Source: Phytophthora quininea
Taxonomy: Eukaryota; Oomycota; Peronosporomycetes; Peronosporales; Peronosporaceae
DNA: 64,000 bases
NCBI GenBank assembly: GCA_011947345.1
Contig: JAAVTG010000528.1
Location: 496,001-560,000 of the forward strand
Reading direction: 5' to 3'
The notes below the pieces were generated by a model that was given only the letters and a program-made list of their open reading frames with translations, was not told the origin of the DNA and did no database searches. Below, in pieces: positions 43,790-53,555 of this stretch; position 1 is the stretch's first letter; each line of letters opens with the position of its first letter. Position numbers and translations under genes: made by a program.

Positions 43790-45803
43790 ATGGAGACTTT
43801 GCAACGTTTGAGTGCTCGTTCGAAGGAGGAGATCGTGTCACATTTGTCCGAGACCGCGCTCCGCTGGCAGCTGCCCTACCGACGGCAGGCCGCCGCCCCG
43901 ACCACCTCCATCGACACCGGACTGGTTACCTGCCTCTCTACTCTCGCGTCGTCGGGTGCGTTGTCATTGCCCGAGGCAGTTCGTCTTGTCCGAGGCCAAA
44001 CCGTGGCGGACCCGCGTCCCAACAAGCACCTCTATGAAGTCGAGCTACCTCAGGATCCTGGCCTCCGTCAAACGTGTCGTCGCTGGAATCGTGTCGTGCG
44101 CGAAGGGGTTCGGCCTGACTGGCACTCCAGCAAACCCTCCGCCAGGCTACTCAGCCAACGAACCACAGCTCCATCCGGTGTCACATGTCTGCGGTCCGGG
44201 CGCACGTGGCTGCCGGACAACACCAGGGTCGTTACCTCGTCGTCGACGTCGCCCTCCTCTCGGTATGGCCAGAGGTATTCATCAGCCCCTTGGTGTGGTT
44301 GCCAAGGGCGACGCTGATAGTGGTGAGGTGAGCGTGATCAACGACTACTCTTTTCCCGAGCTCGCCTCCGTCAACGATTTCACGGATCGGACTCACTTCC
44401 CTGTCATCACGTACAACCCACCTAGTGATATTGCTCAGCGAATGGCATCGCTGCGCCGCGCCCACCCCGACGAGCGCATTCTGATGTCGCTCGGGGACGT
44501 GGCCGGCGCCTTCCGTCACATGCCCGTGCACGAGGAGCACGTGCACATGTTTGCGTTTATACTGGACGACTACCTCGTGATCGATTTGGCCTTGGGCTTT
44601 GGCTGGTGCGGCTCCCCAGCGTGGTATTATTTGCCGGGCACTCTCATCAACGCTCAGTACGAAGCTGCGGTGCCACCGCCACCCCATCTCAGCGACCCGT
44701 ACCGAGGTAATTTCTGGTGCGATGATCACACCTGTGTGGAGGTCGACTGGCCTGGCCGGTGCTTCCGAGCCCAATTGGCGCTCCGACGCGCAATGGCAAC
44801 TGTGTTGGGCCCAGACGCGATCAATGAACGAAAATTCACTGGGTGGTTTACTCGCGGGAAAGCACTTGGATTGCTCTGGGACACCACTGCTGGAACGGTG
44901 TCTATCCCCGCCGACAAGATTGTCAAGGCGCAACTTCGCTTGGACACTATTCTTACCACTGGTCGGTCGTCCCGGACAGGCCTATTACAGCTCCTCGGTA
45001 GTCTGCGGCACGTTGCGTCCTGCTGTCCTCCAGCTCGAGCCTTCTTCCAGCGCATCCAGGCTGTCACAGCATCGTTTCCACGGTTGGGCCAACGTCGACT
45101 CCCCACGTCTGCGGCTGACGATATCCGGTGGTTCCGAGCCATCTTGTGTCACGCCGATCGGCTGAACAAGATCCCAGTCACGCTCTTTGGTACGCTACCC
45201 GAGGTGTCCGTGCACGTGCACATGGACGCCTCTGACGATGGCGTGTGTGTTCTGGAGCCGAAGCTCAGACAATTCATCCGCTACCAATTTTCGCCCGCAG
45301 TCAAGGCCGCCATCACGACGGATGGTTCATCGAACTCAATTAACGTGCGCGAACTCCTGAGCGGTGTCCTCGCGGTACTTCATTGGGGCCCAACGTGGGC
45401 GCTCGCGGCAACGCGCCGACCAACCCATGTTCGATTTCATATTGACAACGCTAGCGCCGTGTCTTGGACTACACGCCGATCCAGTCGTCAACACCTCGCT
45501 CAACTGTACAACCGATTGATCTCTCTCGCGGAGTTCCAATACGACATCGTGTGCACCGCAGAACACATCCCGGGCATCCTCAACACTATGGCGGACGCGG
45601 GATCTCGGGCGTGGACTGCTCACCATCCTCTGTGGTCTACGTGGACTAACTTATGCTCTGGTTGGACGCAGGTTCCAGTCCGACCGCCCTTCGACGATCT
45701 CTCAGCACTGTGGGAGCACTGCTCCGACGCCACGCCATCGCAGGCTCTACCAATTCCAAGTACCGTTCCCATTGGCGCCAATGGTGCCAATTCTCGACGC
45801 TGA
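43790..45803 (+). CDS. DIRS reverse transcriptase / RNase H, copy 2 (two frame breaks)
   Basis: Matches 15108-17123. The frame leaves the RT at CCC 44135-44137 and returns at CCCC 44287-44290, each one base shorter than in copy 1. The RT active site NFWCDDHTCVEV and all RNase H motifs lie in the restored frame. It is inactive as written, but only by two C-run lengths. Confidence 0.88.
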
Positions 45804-46684
45804 TGAAGTGGTCACCCTGGCTCAGTGGCTCGCGCCAGTCGGCTAACACCAAGTTGGGCTACTACGCTATCTACTGTTGGCGACACGGCTGGAACAGACG
45901 GAGCCGAGGCAACCAGTACAGCACAATTCAGCGCAAATTGTCCAGTATTCGGTGGTACCATCGTTGCCACCTCGGCCTGGACCTCAAGGTAACACCGGAC
46001 CTGCTAATTCTCCTCCGAGGTGTCAAGCGGCTATCGGACCCCGTTCACAAGAAGCAGCCAATTACTCCGGCTTTCCTACGGATTCTCCACCGGCGTCTCG
46101 ACCTCAACCAGCCTCGCAGCCGGCTGTTGTGGGGCTCCATCGTGCTCGGCTACTTCTTCCTACTACGTCGATCCGAGTATCTGGGTATCGGCAACCGCCA
46201 CCACTCCTACCAACTCAAAGAAAGAGACGTCTTCTTTTCCGACGATCAAGGTATTGCCATATCGTATCGCCGGGCGTCTTCAGTGACTATCGGTCTTGCG
46301 GGATCCAAGAACGATCAATATGGTCGTGGTGCGTGGCGGACCATGCATGTGACAGACGACAAAGTGCTGTGCCCTCGACGAGCACTGCGCGACATACTGA
46401 AAGCAAGACAAGCATTACAATTACAAGACGACGTGCACTTGTGCGGCGACCTCACAAGCCGCGAGGTTGCGTGCGCGTTCAAGGAAACAGCAGCAGCAAT
46501 TGGAGTTCCACCGGACAATTACTCCACTCATTCGATCAGATCTGGAGGAGCAACGGCGCTACTCGCTGGTGACGCAGACAGCCTCTCGATTAAACTGTTG
46601 GGACGTTGGATGAGCAACAGCTACGAGGATTATCCGCTGCAAGCGGCCAAGGCAACATCTGGACTCTCCAAGCGGATGATATGA
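45653..46684 (+). CDS. DIRS tyrosine recombinase, copy 2
   Basis: A 343-codon ORF almost identical to 14227-15258 (a Thr to Ile and a Gly to Asp change are visible). The catalytic Arg, HxxR, Trp and Tyr positions are unchanged. It overlaps the RT ORF by about 150 bp. Confidence 0.9.
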   Translation: MLWLDAGSSPTALRRSLSTVGALLRRHAIAGSTNSKYRSHWRQWCQFSTLMKWSPWLSGSRQSANTKLGYYAIYCWRHGWNRRSRGNQYSTIQRKLSSIRWYHRCHLGLDLKVTPDLLILLRGVKRLSDPVHKKQPITPAFLRILHRRLDLNQPRSRLLWGSIVLGYFFLLRRSEYLGIGNRHHSYQLKERDVFFSDDQGIAISYRRASSVTIGLAGSKNDQYGRGAWRTMHVTDDKVLCPRRALRDILKARQALQLQDDVHLCGDLTSREVACAFKETAAAIGVPPDNYSTHSIRSGGATALLAGDADSLSIKLLGRWMSNSYEDYPLQAAKATSGLSKRMI

Positions 46685-47332
46685 AGAGGTACGCGCAAAC
46701 TCGACGCCGCGGCGAGCAATTACACTTGTGGGGCCGCTCACCACGCCCTCGAGCGCGCCAGGCAAAACATGACTGGTTTTCCCCACATCCTGCGGTTCTA
46801 CCTTCTCGGAAACACGTGCTCTCAGCCGATCCTGAAACAGTGGGCTAAAGTACAGGAGCAATACATCGTCAGTAAAATAAGTGTCCTCGTCAACTAGAAC
46901 AGCAGTTTTTCATCACCTTGTGCCGTTTTGTTGGACAACGGTCTCCTTCTCGACGGGTACTAATACGAGCACTTTTCTCAAAAGAATTTGTATTAATATC
47001 ATTAATATCGATACACTTGTTTGTATTACATCTACTCCTCTTGATAATACTTTGCAAGTCCAATCCATAAGGCCGAGCAGGGAGTGATCTACGTGCCCAG
47101 GGCCTCGTACAATACAAATTCCTATCAGTTGGGACCTTTGAAGGTGAATTAATAATAACATGTGAATAGGCAACGAAAGCTCGTCTCTTTGGAGCCCCTA
47201 GTAGTTGAGTTGTGAAATGCAAAATCCTAATCAGGAATCGGAGCAACAAACCAAGCAATAGGAAGTCACTTCGAAAACAGGCGAGTATGAGGTGAATAGC
47301 TATAATATTAGTTATTAGATGTTGCACACCAT

Positions 47333-47452
47333 CACTGGGCAGCCATCCAGTACATTTATACGAGCCATGGCCAGTTCGAGCTCGCCTGAACACGTTCTTG
47401 CACAACAAACCCTTGACAAGTCACTGTTGCCAAGATTACAGGCTCGATGATC
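47333..47452. repeat. Diverged direct repeat, unit 1
   Basis: Matches 47578-47697 at roughly three quarters identity by eye (shared cgagctcgcctg, acaagtc, acaggctcg). Read on the minus strand, both units encode a similar Cys-containing peptide (pattern SDLSRVC...C.GEL....R.NVLD). Confidence 0.6.
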
Positions 47453-47577
47453 TTTATCCGCGCTTCTCCATTCTTGTAAACGATGCTTGGCTGGCTTGTG
47501 CGGACTGACTGGACCAACTCAAATGCGTAGTGTCTTCATGGACCTGGCGCTTGCCACGCTTCTCCCACTTGTACATC

Positions 47578-47697
47578 GAAGTCGTCCAGCACATTTACAC
47601 GAACTACAGCTGGTCCGAGCTCGCCTGTACACATTCTTGTGTCACAAACACCTGACAAGTCTTCACTGCTAAAACCACAGGTTCGTGATGCTCGTCT
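47578..47697. repeat. Diverged direct repeat, unit 2
   Basis: Partner of 47333-47452. The minus-strand reading is EDLSGVCDTRMCTGELGP then RVNVLD. The conserved peptide pattern suggests the repeat derives from a small cysteine-rich protein gene, but no complete ORF with a signal peptide is visible. Confidence 0.6.
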
Positions 47698-48096
47698 CCG
47701 AAACAACTTCTTCAGACGTTTCACCGCTCGTTTAGCCAAAGTATCATCGAAGTATTAATACAATTTATACTAATAATACTACAGGGCTCTCAAAAGTATC
47801 GTGGTATATTAATAACAGTAGCAGTACTTATATTAATAATCCTAATACTCGATTTTTCTCGCAAATCCGAACTGCCGAGCGCTTGCCAGAGCCGGCGGGC
47901 TGGCCGACGGCGCCAAGTCAGCTTGAGCAAGTGGAATTGAAGGCGGAGGCGGCGGGGAGAACGGCGTTGGCTGCGTCGAGAACATTGTGGGGAGGCAAAA
48001 TTGCTGGCTGGGCTTTTCTCCTCGTTTTACGCAAAACCCTCCTCGTGGCCAAGCGTGCTGAAAACTCTCGTCTGCCTAAAATTTTGATCAGTTTAA

Positions 48097-48228
48097 TGTA
48101 GTTTAGCACACACCGGTGGAGCTTCGTGTGCAAAGCTACATTTTAGCAGAAAACGGCCAGTTTAGCTTTACTCACAACCGGTGGAGATGCTCTGAGAGCA
48201 TTTCCACCGGTTATGAGTAAAGCTGAAC
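48097..48228. repeat. Two MITE-like hairpins sharing an ACCGGTGGAG core
   Basis: 48160-48193 and 48195-48228 form an imperfect 34-bp palindrome (31 of 34 positions pair). Just before it, 48097-48139 forms a second hairpin with outer arms gtagtttagcacac / gtgtgcaaagctac. Both contain accggtggag. They lie 70-200 bp upstream of the first effector start. Confidence 0.7.
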
Positions 48229-48294
48229 TTTGACACAACACTGCCGGTCAGGTCTGATCCAGGAAGGCAAATCTGTTCTCGTCGACAGCAAACA

Positions 48295-48772
48295 ATGCGT
48301 GTGGTGTGCTACCTTTTCCTGCTGCTCGCGGTCGTCTTCGCCAGCGTCAATGCTACTGTGATTGAAGACGCCGAGGTCACTGACATTTTGGGTTTGACGT
48401 CGTCGGAGCTCGACGTTGCGTCGCGATTGCTGGCTGAAGGCTACGACTTTGCCGATGACAAGCGCGCGCTGAGAACCACCGCCGAGACCGACGAGTTAGA
48501 CGACGCCAACGACGAAGAGCGCGCCACCGTTTCAAAATCCGCGAGAGGATCAAAAAGGCGCCAAGAGGGTTTGGAACTGGAGGAGCTACTTGCAGGAGCG
48601 CACCATGAAGAAGCTTTTCAACCGGGGCGAGACCCCCGACAGCATGCGCACCTATGCGGAGGGCCGACCCACGATGCGCGCTCGCCGCAAAGCCACTCAG
48701 CTCGCCAAGAAATACGAGGATTGGTACGTGAAAAACGGCCACGCTCCTGCCGCCGCTCCCGCGGCTGCGTAG
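48295..48772 (+). pseudogene. RxLR-EER effector gene 1, two one-base frame breaks
   Basis: A secreted protein predicted to enter plant cells. It has an N-terminal signal peptide (MRVVCYLFLLLAVVFASVNA, residues 1-20), RALR at residues 57-60 and DEER ending at residue 76: the canonical host-targeting layout of oomycete RxLR effectors. The frame breaks at the TTT run 48530-48532 and at CC 48561-48562. The C-terminal frame (to the TAG at 48770-48772) contains a Trp-rich helix start and the GETPDSM segment shared with effector 2, so the C-terminal domain belongs to a WY-like helical fold family by pattern. It is convergent with effector 2. Either a recent pseudogene or a consensus error; the conserved downstream frame favours the latter. 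Confidence 0.75.
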
Positions 48773-48786
48773 ATGCTCGAAAGACC

Positions 48787-49545
48787 AAGGCTGCGTACTG
48801 CCATTCCGCTGCAATGATCCAACGGATTGTCCGTTCCGCTGGATTCGAGTCATCCGACGGATTTTCCGTTCCGCTGTTTTGTTTGCAGTGCACGATTTCA
48901 CTGCTCACCGATCCGCCAGTTTGAACCGTCAAATGTAGTCAAGACCGAGAGCATCAAAAGCAAACGTGTATTTAGTTGTAGAGGAGACAACCTGCCTTGC
49001 TGAACTACAACATTTTCTACTGGAAATCCGTGTTGCCCGCCAAAAACTCCTGGACAAAGTAGAATCTGCACTCGTCGTCCATGCCGCAGTACATCGTTGC
49101 GGCGTTCGGGTTCGTGGCCAGCAGTTGAATAAACCGGAAACGAGCAGTCACCTCAATCGTGTTCGCTAGCTGGTCCTTGAACTCTTTGATCGCAACGTCA
49201 GAACGCGAGAGTTTGCAGGTACGATCACCCTCTTGGCGCGCTGCACTAGTGTCCGCAAGCGATATGTGGCGAAGCTACCTCGTATTCGTAGCTGGTAGAG
49301 ATGGCGAGGTTGTTGTCTAACAGCATTCGTTCATGAAACAAAAGTTCGCGTTGGAAAATATGGGTTTAAAAAGTCAGCTCGCGCTCAATCCGCTGGATCA
49401 ATCCGCTATCTGCCGGAATTCGGGAGGATTGAATCCGCTGGAATATGGCCATTTATCCGCTCGAATTATATGCAGTACGCGCCAGCTGATCGGCCGTTCC
49501 GCTGGAAAGAAAATTCCGCTGGAATTTGGCACTGCAGTACGCACC
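48787..49545. mobile_element. MITE-like element with subterminal TTCCGCTGGA repeats
   Basis: Inverted ends related to tgcgtactgc (about 48788 and the complement near 49534-49543) enclose at least eight copies of a ttccgctgga-like motif clustered near both ends (48807, 48833, 48869, 49389, 49435, 49497, 49514 and others). The clustered subterminal motifs are reminiscent of hAT-type non-autonomous elements. The boundaries are approximate. The central part holds a gene fragment. Confidence 0.5.
49017..49274 (-). pseudogene. Captured gene fragment inside the MITE-like element
   Basis: An open stretch of 85 codons with no ATG at its start and strong protein-like composition, including DVAIKEFKDQLANTIEV, RFRFIQLLATNPNAATMY and CRFYFVQEFLAGN, ending in a stop at 49017-49019. 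The family is not recognised. The position between two repeat clusters suggests transposon capture of a host exon. Confidence 0.4.
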
Positions 49546-49739
49546 CCAAAAGAGGAGGCACCGTTTAAATTTGTTGAATATCCAAAGCAACCAATTCTTG
49601 CCTTTCGTTTGGAAAGGTTCAACGTCAGCTTGTCATTGCGTTTTATCGTTTCGTGCCAAGCAAAACGTCGACAGAAAAACATCCGAGCAAACTTTATTTA
49701 TCAAACAACAGCGAAGGTCCTGTAGGTCGCAATGAGCGT

Positions 49740-50172
49740 CTAGAACAAGCCGTCGCCGGTCGTACCCGCCTTCTGGGCGTTGTACCACGTGGTGTATTCC
49801 TCGGTCAATTTCTCAGCCTTCTTCTTCTCCTTGTCGGTCGTGGCCTCGGCCTCCTTGGCCTTCATGGTATCGGGGTCTCTCCGGCGTAGTAGAGCTTCCA
49901 GAACTTCTTCCTGAGCTTGTTCACGCGAATGTTCTCGGTGAAGTTGTTCCAGCCGTTCGAGATGCTGTCGAAGATGTTGCGCTCCTCCGAGTTCGTGTCG
50001 TCGGCGGACCGCAGCAGTCGCTTGTTTCCGGTCTTTTCGGCCTCAAGGGCGCGAGTGGCGCGCACGGGGTGATCAGCTCGGCCACCGCAGGGTTCGAGCT
50101 CTTGACGGTCGCGGCGGCGTCGCTGGCGACGAAGGAGATGGCGACCACCAGCAGAGTGTACAGCACGCGCAT
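49740..50172 (-). pseudogene. RxLR-EER effector gene 2, two one-base frame breaks
   Basis: The signal peptide starts MRVLYTLLVVAISFVASDAA at 50172. RLLR (about residues 52-55) and NSEER (about 61-65) lie in a second frame entered at the G4 run 50066-50069 (plus strand). A third frame is entered at G4 49872-49875 and ends at the stop at 49740-49742. Conserved C-terminal features shared with effector 1 are a W-containing helix, KKFWKLYYAGETP, and a Lys/Glu-rich helix ending near a Trp-Tyr pair. Effector 1 has five C in the matching acccccg context, where this gene has four. Head-to-head with Sec10. Function as an effector is inferred from layout only. Confidence 0.75.
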
Positions 50173-50488
50173 AGTTTCGATGGAGTTGCTGTGAGTGAGT
50201 CGGCCAGCAACGAAGTCAGTTCCGAAGTGGTGCAAAAACAGCGAGCAGTTCCCGGAGCGAGCGCCGCCAGCTCGGTCGATGTGCAAAGTCAAAGCCCACG
50301 ATAAACCAACTGGTTTTCTGCAACGTCCGACGAGATGCCAGGCCGGGATATGCCGTCCGAACACCCAGTCTTTGTGCTGGCAGCTTTCACAAAGCTCCGT
50401 CCCCGTAAACTGCACTAATGCATCATCAACCATCGTAAAGTGCGTATCAGACATACGTACTTAACCACAGATTACGACCTTTGACAGC
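50173..50488. promoter_or_regulatory. Divergent intergenic region, effector 2 / Sec10
   Basis: 316 bp separate the two start codons and must hold both promoters. I see no clear consensus initiator and cannot say which part serves which gene. Confidence 0.4.
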
Positions 50489-53400
50489 ATGCCGGTTGGT
50501 GGCCCCAGCGCCGAGCTGGACAGGCTCCTCCAGGCGGCTACAGCGAACGACGGAGCTTTGGCGCGGGCGTACGATCCAGAGACGATGGTGGACGAACTTC
50601 TGAGCAGCACGTGGGAGCCTCCAGAGCTCTCAGAGAATCCCCCGAAGCGCCAGAACAGTCTCATATCCTTTGCCCAACAGACAACTTCGCTGAACGCCCT
50701 CCAGACTGTACTGGGGGCCACTATACAACGTCTAGTAGAGCAGAGACGAGCTGTGTCCACTCGTGTTGCTGAGTTGGAGCAGGACAGTCGCAGAGTCAGC
50801 GGCAAATTCCAAGAAGGATTAACCAAGCCAGACTTACTCTTAAATGTAAGGATATTTATTATGATCTAGTTAACTTTTTATGAAAACAGCTTTAATTTAT
50901 TTATGTGTGTTGCTGTGTAATAGGAAATCTGCGCGCAGATGGAAGATTTGGAGGAAAGATTTAGTAAAGTGAGTTCGTCGGCGGTACTGATTGGAGATAA
51001 GTTGTCGACGTTGGATGAGGAACGCTCCAGAGTTCTGGAGACTGATGAGTTGATGGAAGCCTTACTGGCACTAAACGACCCAAGCAGCAAGCTGACCAAG
51101 TCCAGCAACAGACTTTTCAACACCTTACACGACCCCAATGAACTGCACGAGGCGTCCAGGATCATCAAGAAGATGAGCGTCTTCTCGTCGGAATTGTCGT
51201 CGCCGACGATCTCGTACGCAGTGGCTGAGATCGAACGGCTAAGCCAGACAACGGAGAATAATTTGCTAGAGGAATTTAGCAATGAACAGCAAAGAGGAAA
51301 CGTAGCAGGGATGCGAAAGTGCGCCGAGTCTCTGATCGAGTACAACGACAAGGAGAAAGTGGCGGACAGATACGTGTGGAACGTCATGAGCGATCGCCTT
51401 GCAAAGTAAGTGAGAAATTTTATTTTTATGTTTGTTGTTGACGCTTTTGCTGTTTGTAGAGTTGCTGCAGAATCAGCGGAATCGTCATTGGATCCAATCG
51501 AAGACTTGGATGCGTTGTTTACCAAGATTTTGACCATTTGTCAAGAGCAATTCCCTGTAGTTGATGGTGTTTTCCCAGCAGTAGCGTGCGATTCCATCCG
51601 GGAGTTGCTCGTTGAGCGTCTATTCAACGACCCGGTGTTCGGAATCCTGTATTCTCTGGACCAGATATTAACTACGAGGCGATACACTGAAGTATCGAGT
51701 CCCTCAAACGCATCTGACGGGGCTACGACATCGAATGGGTCAACGCAGAGCAGTCGAGATTACGTTCGTTTGTTATGTTCTGCATATGAAAAGACATGCA
51801 CCATGGTAGCAGAGATTGAGGCCATTGAACGATCGAATGTGACAGGATTAGCAATTAAAACTGGTCATTCAAACCAGGAACCCGACGATGAGGAGGATGA
51901 GGAAGACGAGGATGGAGAGCCAAAGGTGTTTTCTGCTGACCGCGAGCGAATTCACACTTTTCTTAACCTCCAGATGCACTCATTATTCGGAAGCCACCGC
52001 GAAAAATACATAAGGACAGAGCTAGACTTGCTGCAGACCCAGTTCAGATCGACCTTCGCTGCAATTACGTTTCCAAAGCCGCCGATTGCTTCCAAGAACA
52101 AGTCGAGCGCAAAGACTAAGACGTCTTCTTCTTCATCTGCAGCAATCCCAGCTACTCCGTCTCCATCCGCATCTTCAGCCCAGCTCGTGTCGTCTCCATC
52201 AACGTCATCTATCTCATCGTCGAATATGGAGAAAGATGGCGTGTTGTTACCGCTAGAGTCATCCTTGATCTTCTATGAAAACCTTAGAGCACTAGCCGAA
52301 GATGAACTAGTGCCTGGAAAGTATGCAGAAGCAATGGTTGAAGCCGTGGAGCGCTGTGAAATTGTTCTGAAGGGGTCAGAGCTACGTGGAGAGCTGATCA
52401 CCAAAGTGTTTTCGTCTTTCACGACTTCGTTTGGCGATCAATATCTAGCGGTATGGTGACTTTTCTTTAAGCATTGGTGTTGAAAATGCCTCGCCAAACT
52501 TGATGCTGTATTTGTAGAAAATGGTGGAGCTAACGAAGGAGATTTTGCAAGAGCAACGACTAACACCCGACTCAGCTCTACAATTCTTCTATGTCACGGA
52601 GGTAAGTGACCAGCCAAACACCGCTACGTTTTGCCTGTTAGCTCTCAACAGTAGTGTGAATACAGGCAGTACTAAAGCGAATCGGCTTTCTGGACGAACA
52701 ATTCGACTCGCTAATCGCTCCATTGCAAGAGAATGTACCCACCCAGCTTACGTACGTTCCAAGTTATGTTTCGTTTTCATCAAACTACCTAACTGCTTCT
52801 CCAGGATCTGCGAGGAAAGCAAACGAAAGAGTCTTGACAAACTTGAGAGCGGAATCTCAGCTGGTCTGCAGCAAGCTTTGACTGTAATCGAAAAAATGGT
52901 CGGTCAGATTCTCAGTGGCAACCAGGGAAAAGGCGATTTTGTCGGAGGACAAGTGAGCATGTCCCTATCCTGCTCCAAGGCTTGTCTGAAGTGCACCGAG
53001 TATCTGCAGCCACTCGTCGACGTCATCTGCCGTGTTTTGGTACGTACTCCAATGTTCAAGTAAAAATAATTGTTCACTAGCGATTTCTTTCTCTTGTAGA
53101 TCGGTGAAAACTGTGATCGATTTATCGTCGCACTAGTGAAATCATTCAAGGAGTTGTATCTGCAACATCTGCGGAAGTTCCGCTTTGATCCTGACGGAGC
53201 TTGCATGTTGCTTCGAGATATGAGCGAATACCGTCAAGTCTTCCGATCGCCGTCACTCCCCACCGCTGTGGACGATATCTTCGACCTGCTTCATGAGATT
53301 GCAAACGTGTTTGCACTACCACCAGAAAATCTCGGTGGGTTTGTTCGCGAAGGAAACTCGCGACACTGAACAAGCAGACTCTGCACAGCGTCATCAAACG

Positions 53401-53506
53401 GCGTTGGGACTATAAAGCCAACGCAGAGAAAATTGCAGCGTCGCTAAAAGAGTCACTGAAAGATGCGAAAGATGAGGAACTCCAAGTGGCAAAGTCAAAG
53501 CAGTAA
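50489..53506 (+). CDS. SEC10: Exocyst complex component Sec10 (EXOC5)
   Basis: Subunit of the exocyst, which tethers secretory vesicles to the plasma membrane. Exons by splice sites: 50489-50845, 50924-51405, 51460-52450, 52518-52601, 52666-52751, 52805-53039, 53100-53506. The N-terminal half is helical and coiled-coil-like. The middle has an acidic linker (about 51880-51920) and a Ser-rich insert (52100-52230). The C-terminal part (MLLRDMSEYRQVFRSPSLP, FDLLHEIANVFALPPENL, then KLATLNKQTLHSVIKRRWDY) is the Sec10 signature. The frame is broken once at GGG 53337-53339. The sequence after it matches the Sec10 end, so the gene is almost certainly intact in the organism. Confidence 0.88.
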
Positions 53507-53555
53507 AGCAACTTCATGTAGCTATTCTTTTTTATTTTCACTGTACCTTTGTGCT

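Larger units (their letters stand above)
41678..46815 (+). mobile_element. DIRS-order retroelement, copy 2
   Basis: A 5,138-bp near-identical copy of 14096-19234 in opposite orientation. Length differences are all in C runs: CCCCC at 42918-42922 against four in copy 1, CCC at 44135-44137 against four, CCCC at 44287-44290 against five. The few amino-acid differences include Thr/Ala, Val/Met and Gly/Asp changes. Both flanks are unrelated to those of copy 1. It sits just upstream of the hAT remnant. Confidence 0.92.
46816..48096. other. AT-rich intergenic with a diverged direct repeat
   Basis: No resolved gene. Poly-AT stretches lie at 46980-47050 and 47750-47860. Two related segments are listed separately. 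Confidence 0.5.

Noticed and set aside
46890..47408. 172-codon minus-strand ORF
   Set aside because: It runs through AT-rich repeat DNA, and the direct repeat is conserved in a different frame.
47333..47697. Elicitin-like gene
   Set aside because: Only one or two helix-like Cys patterns match; no signal peptide, no six-Cys spacing.
50205..50454. N-terminal extension of effector 2 from an upstream ATG
   Set aside because: The signal peptide begins at the internal Met at 50172; the extension would bury it and lies in promoter DNA.
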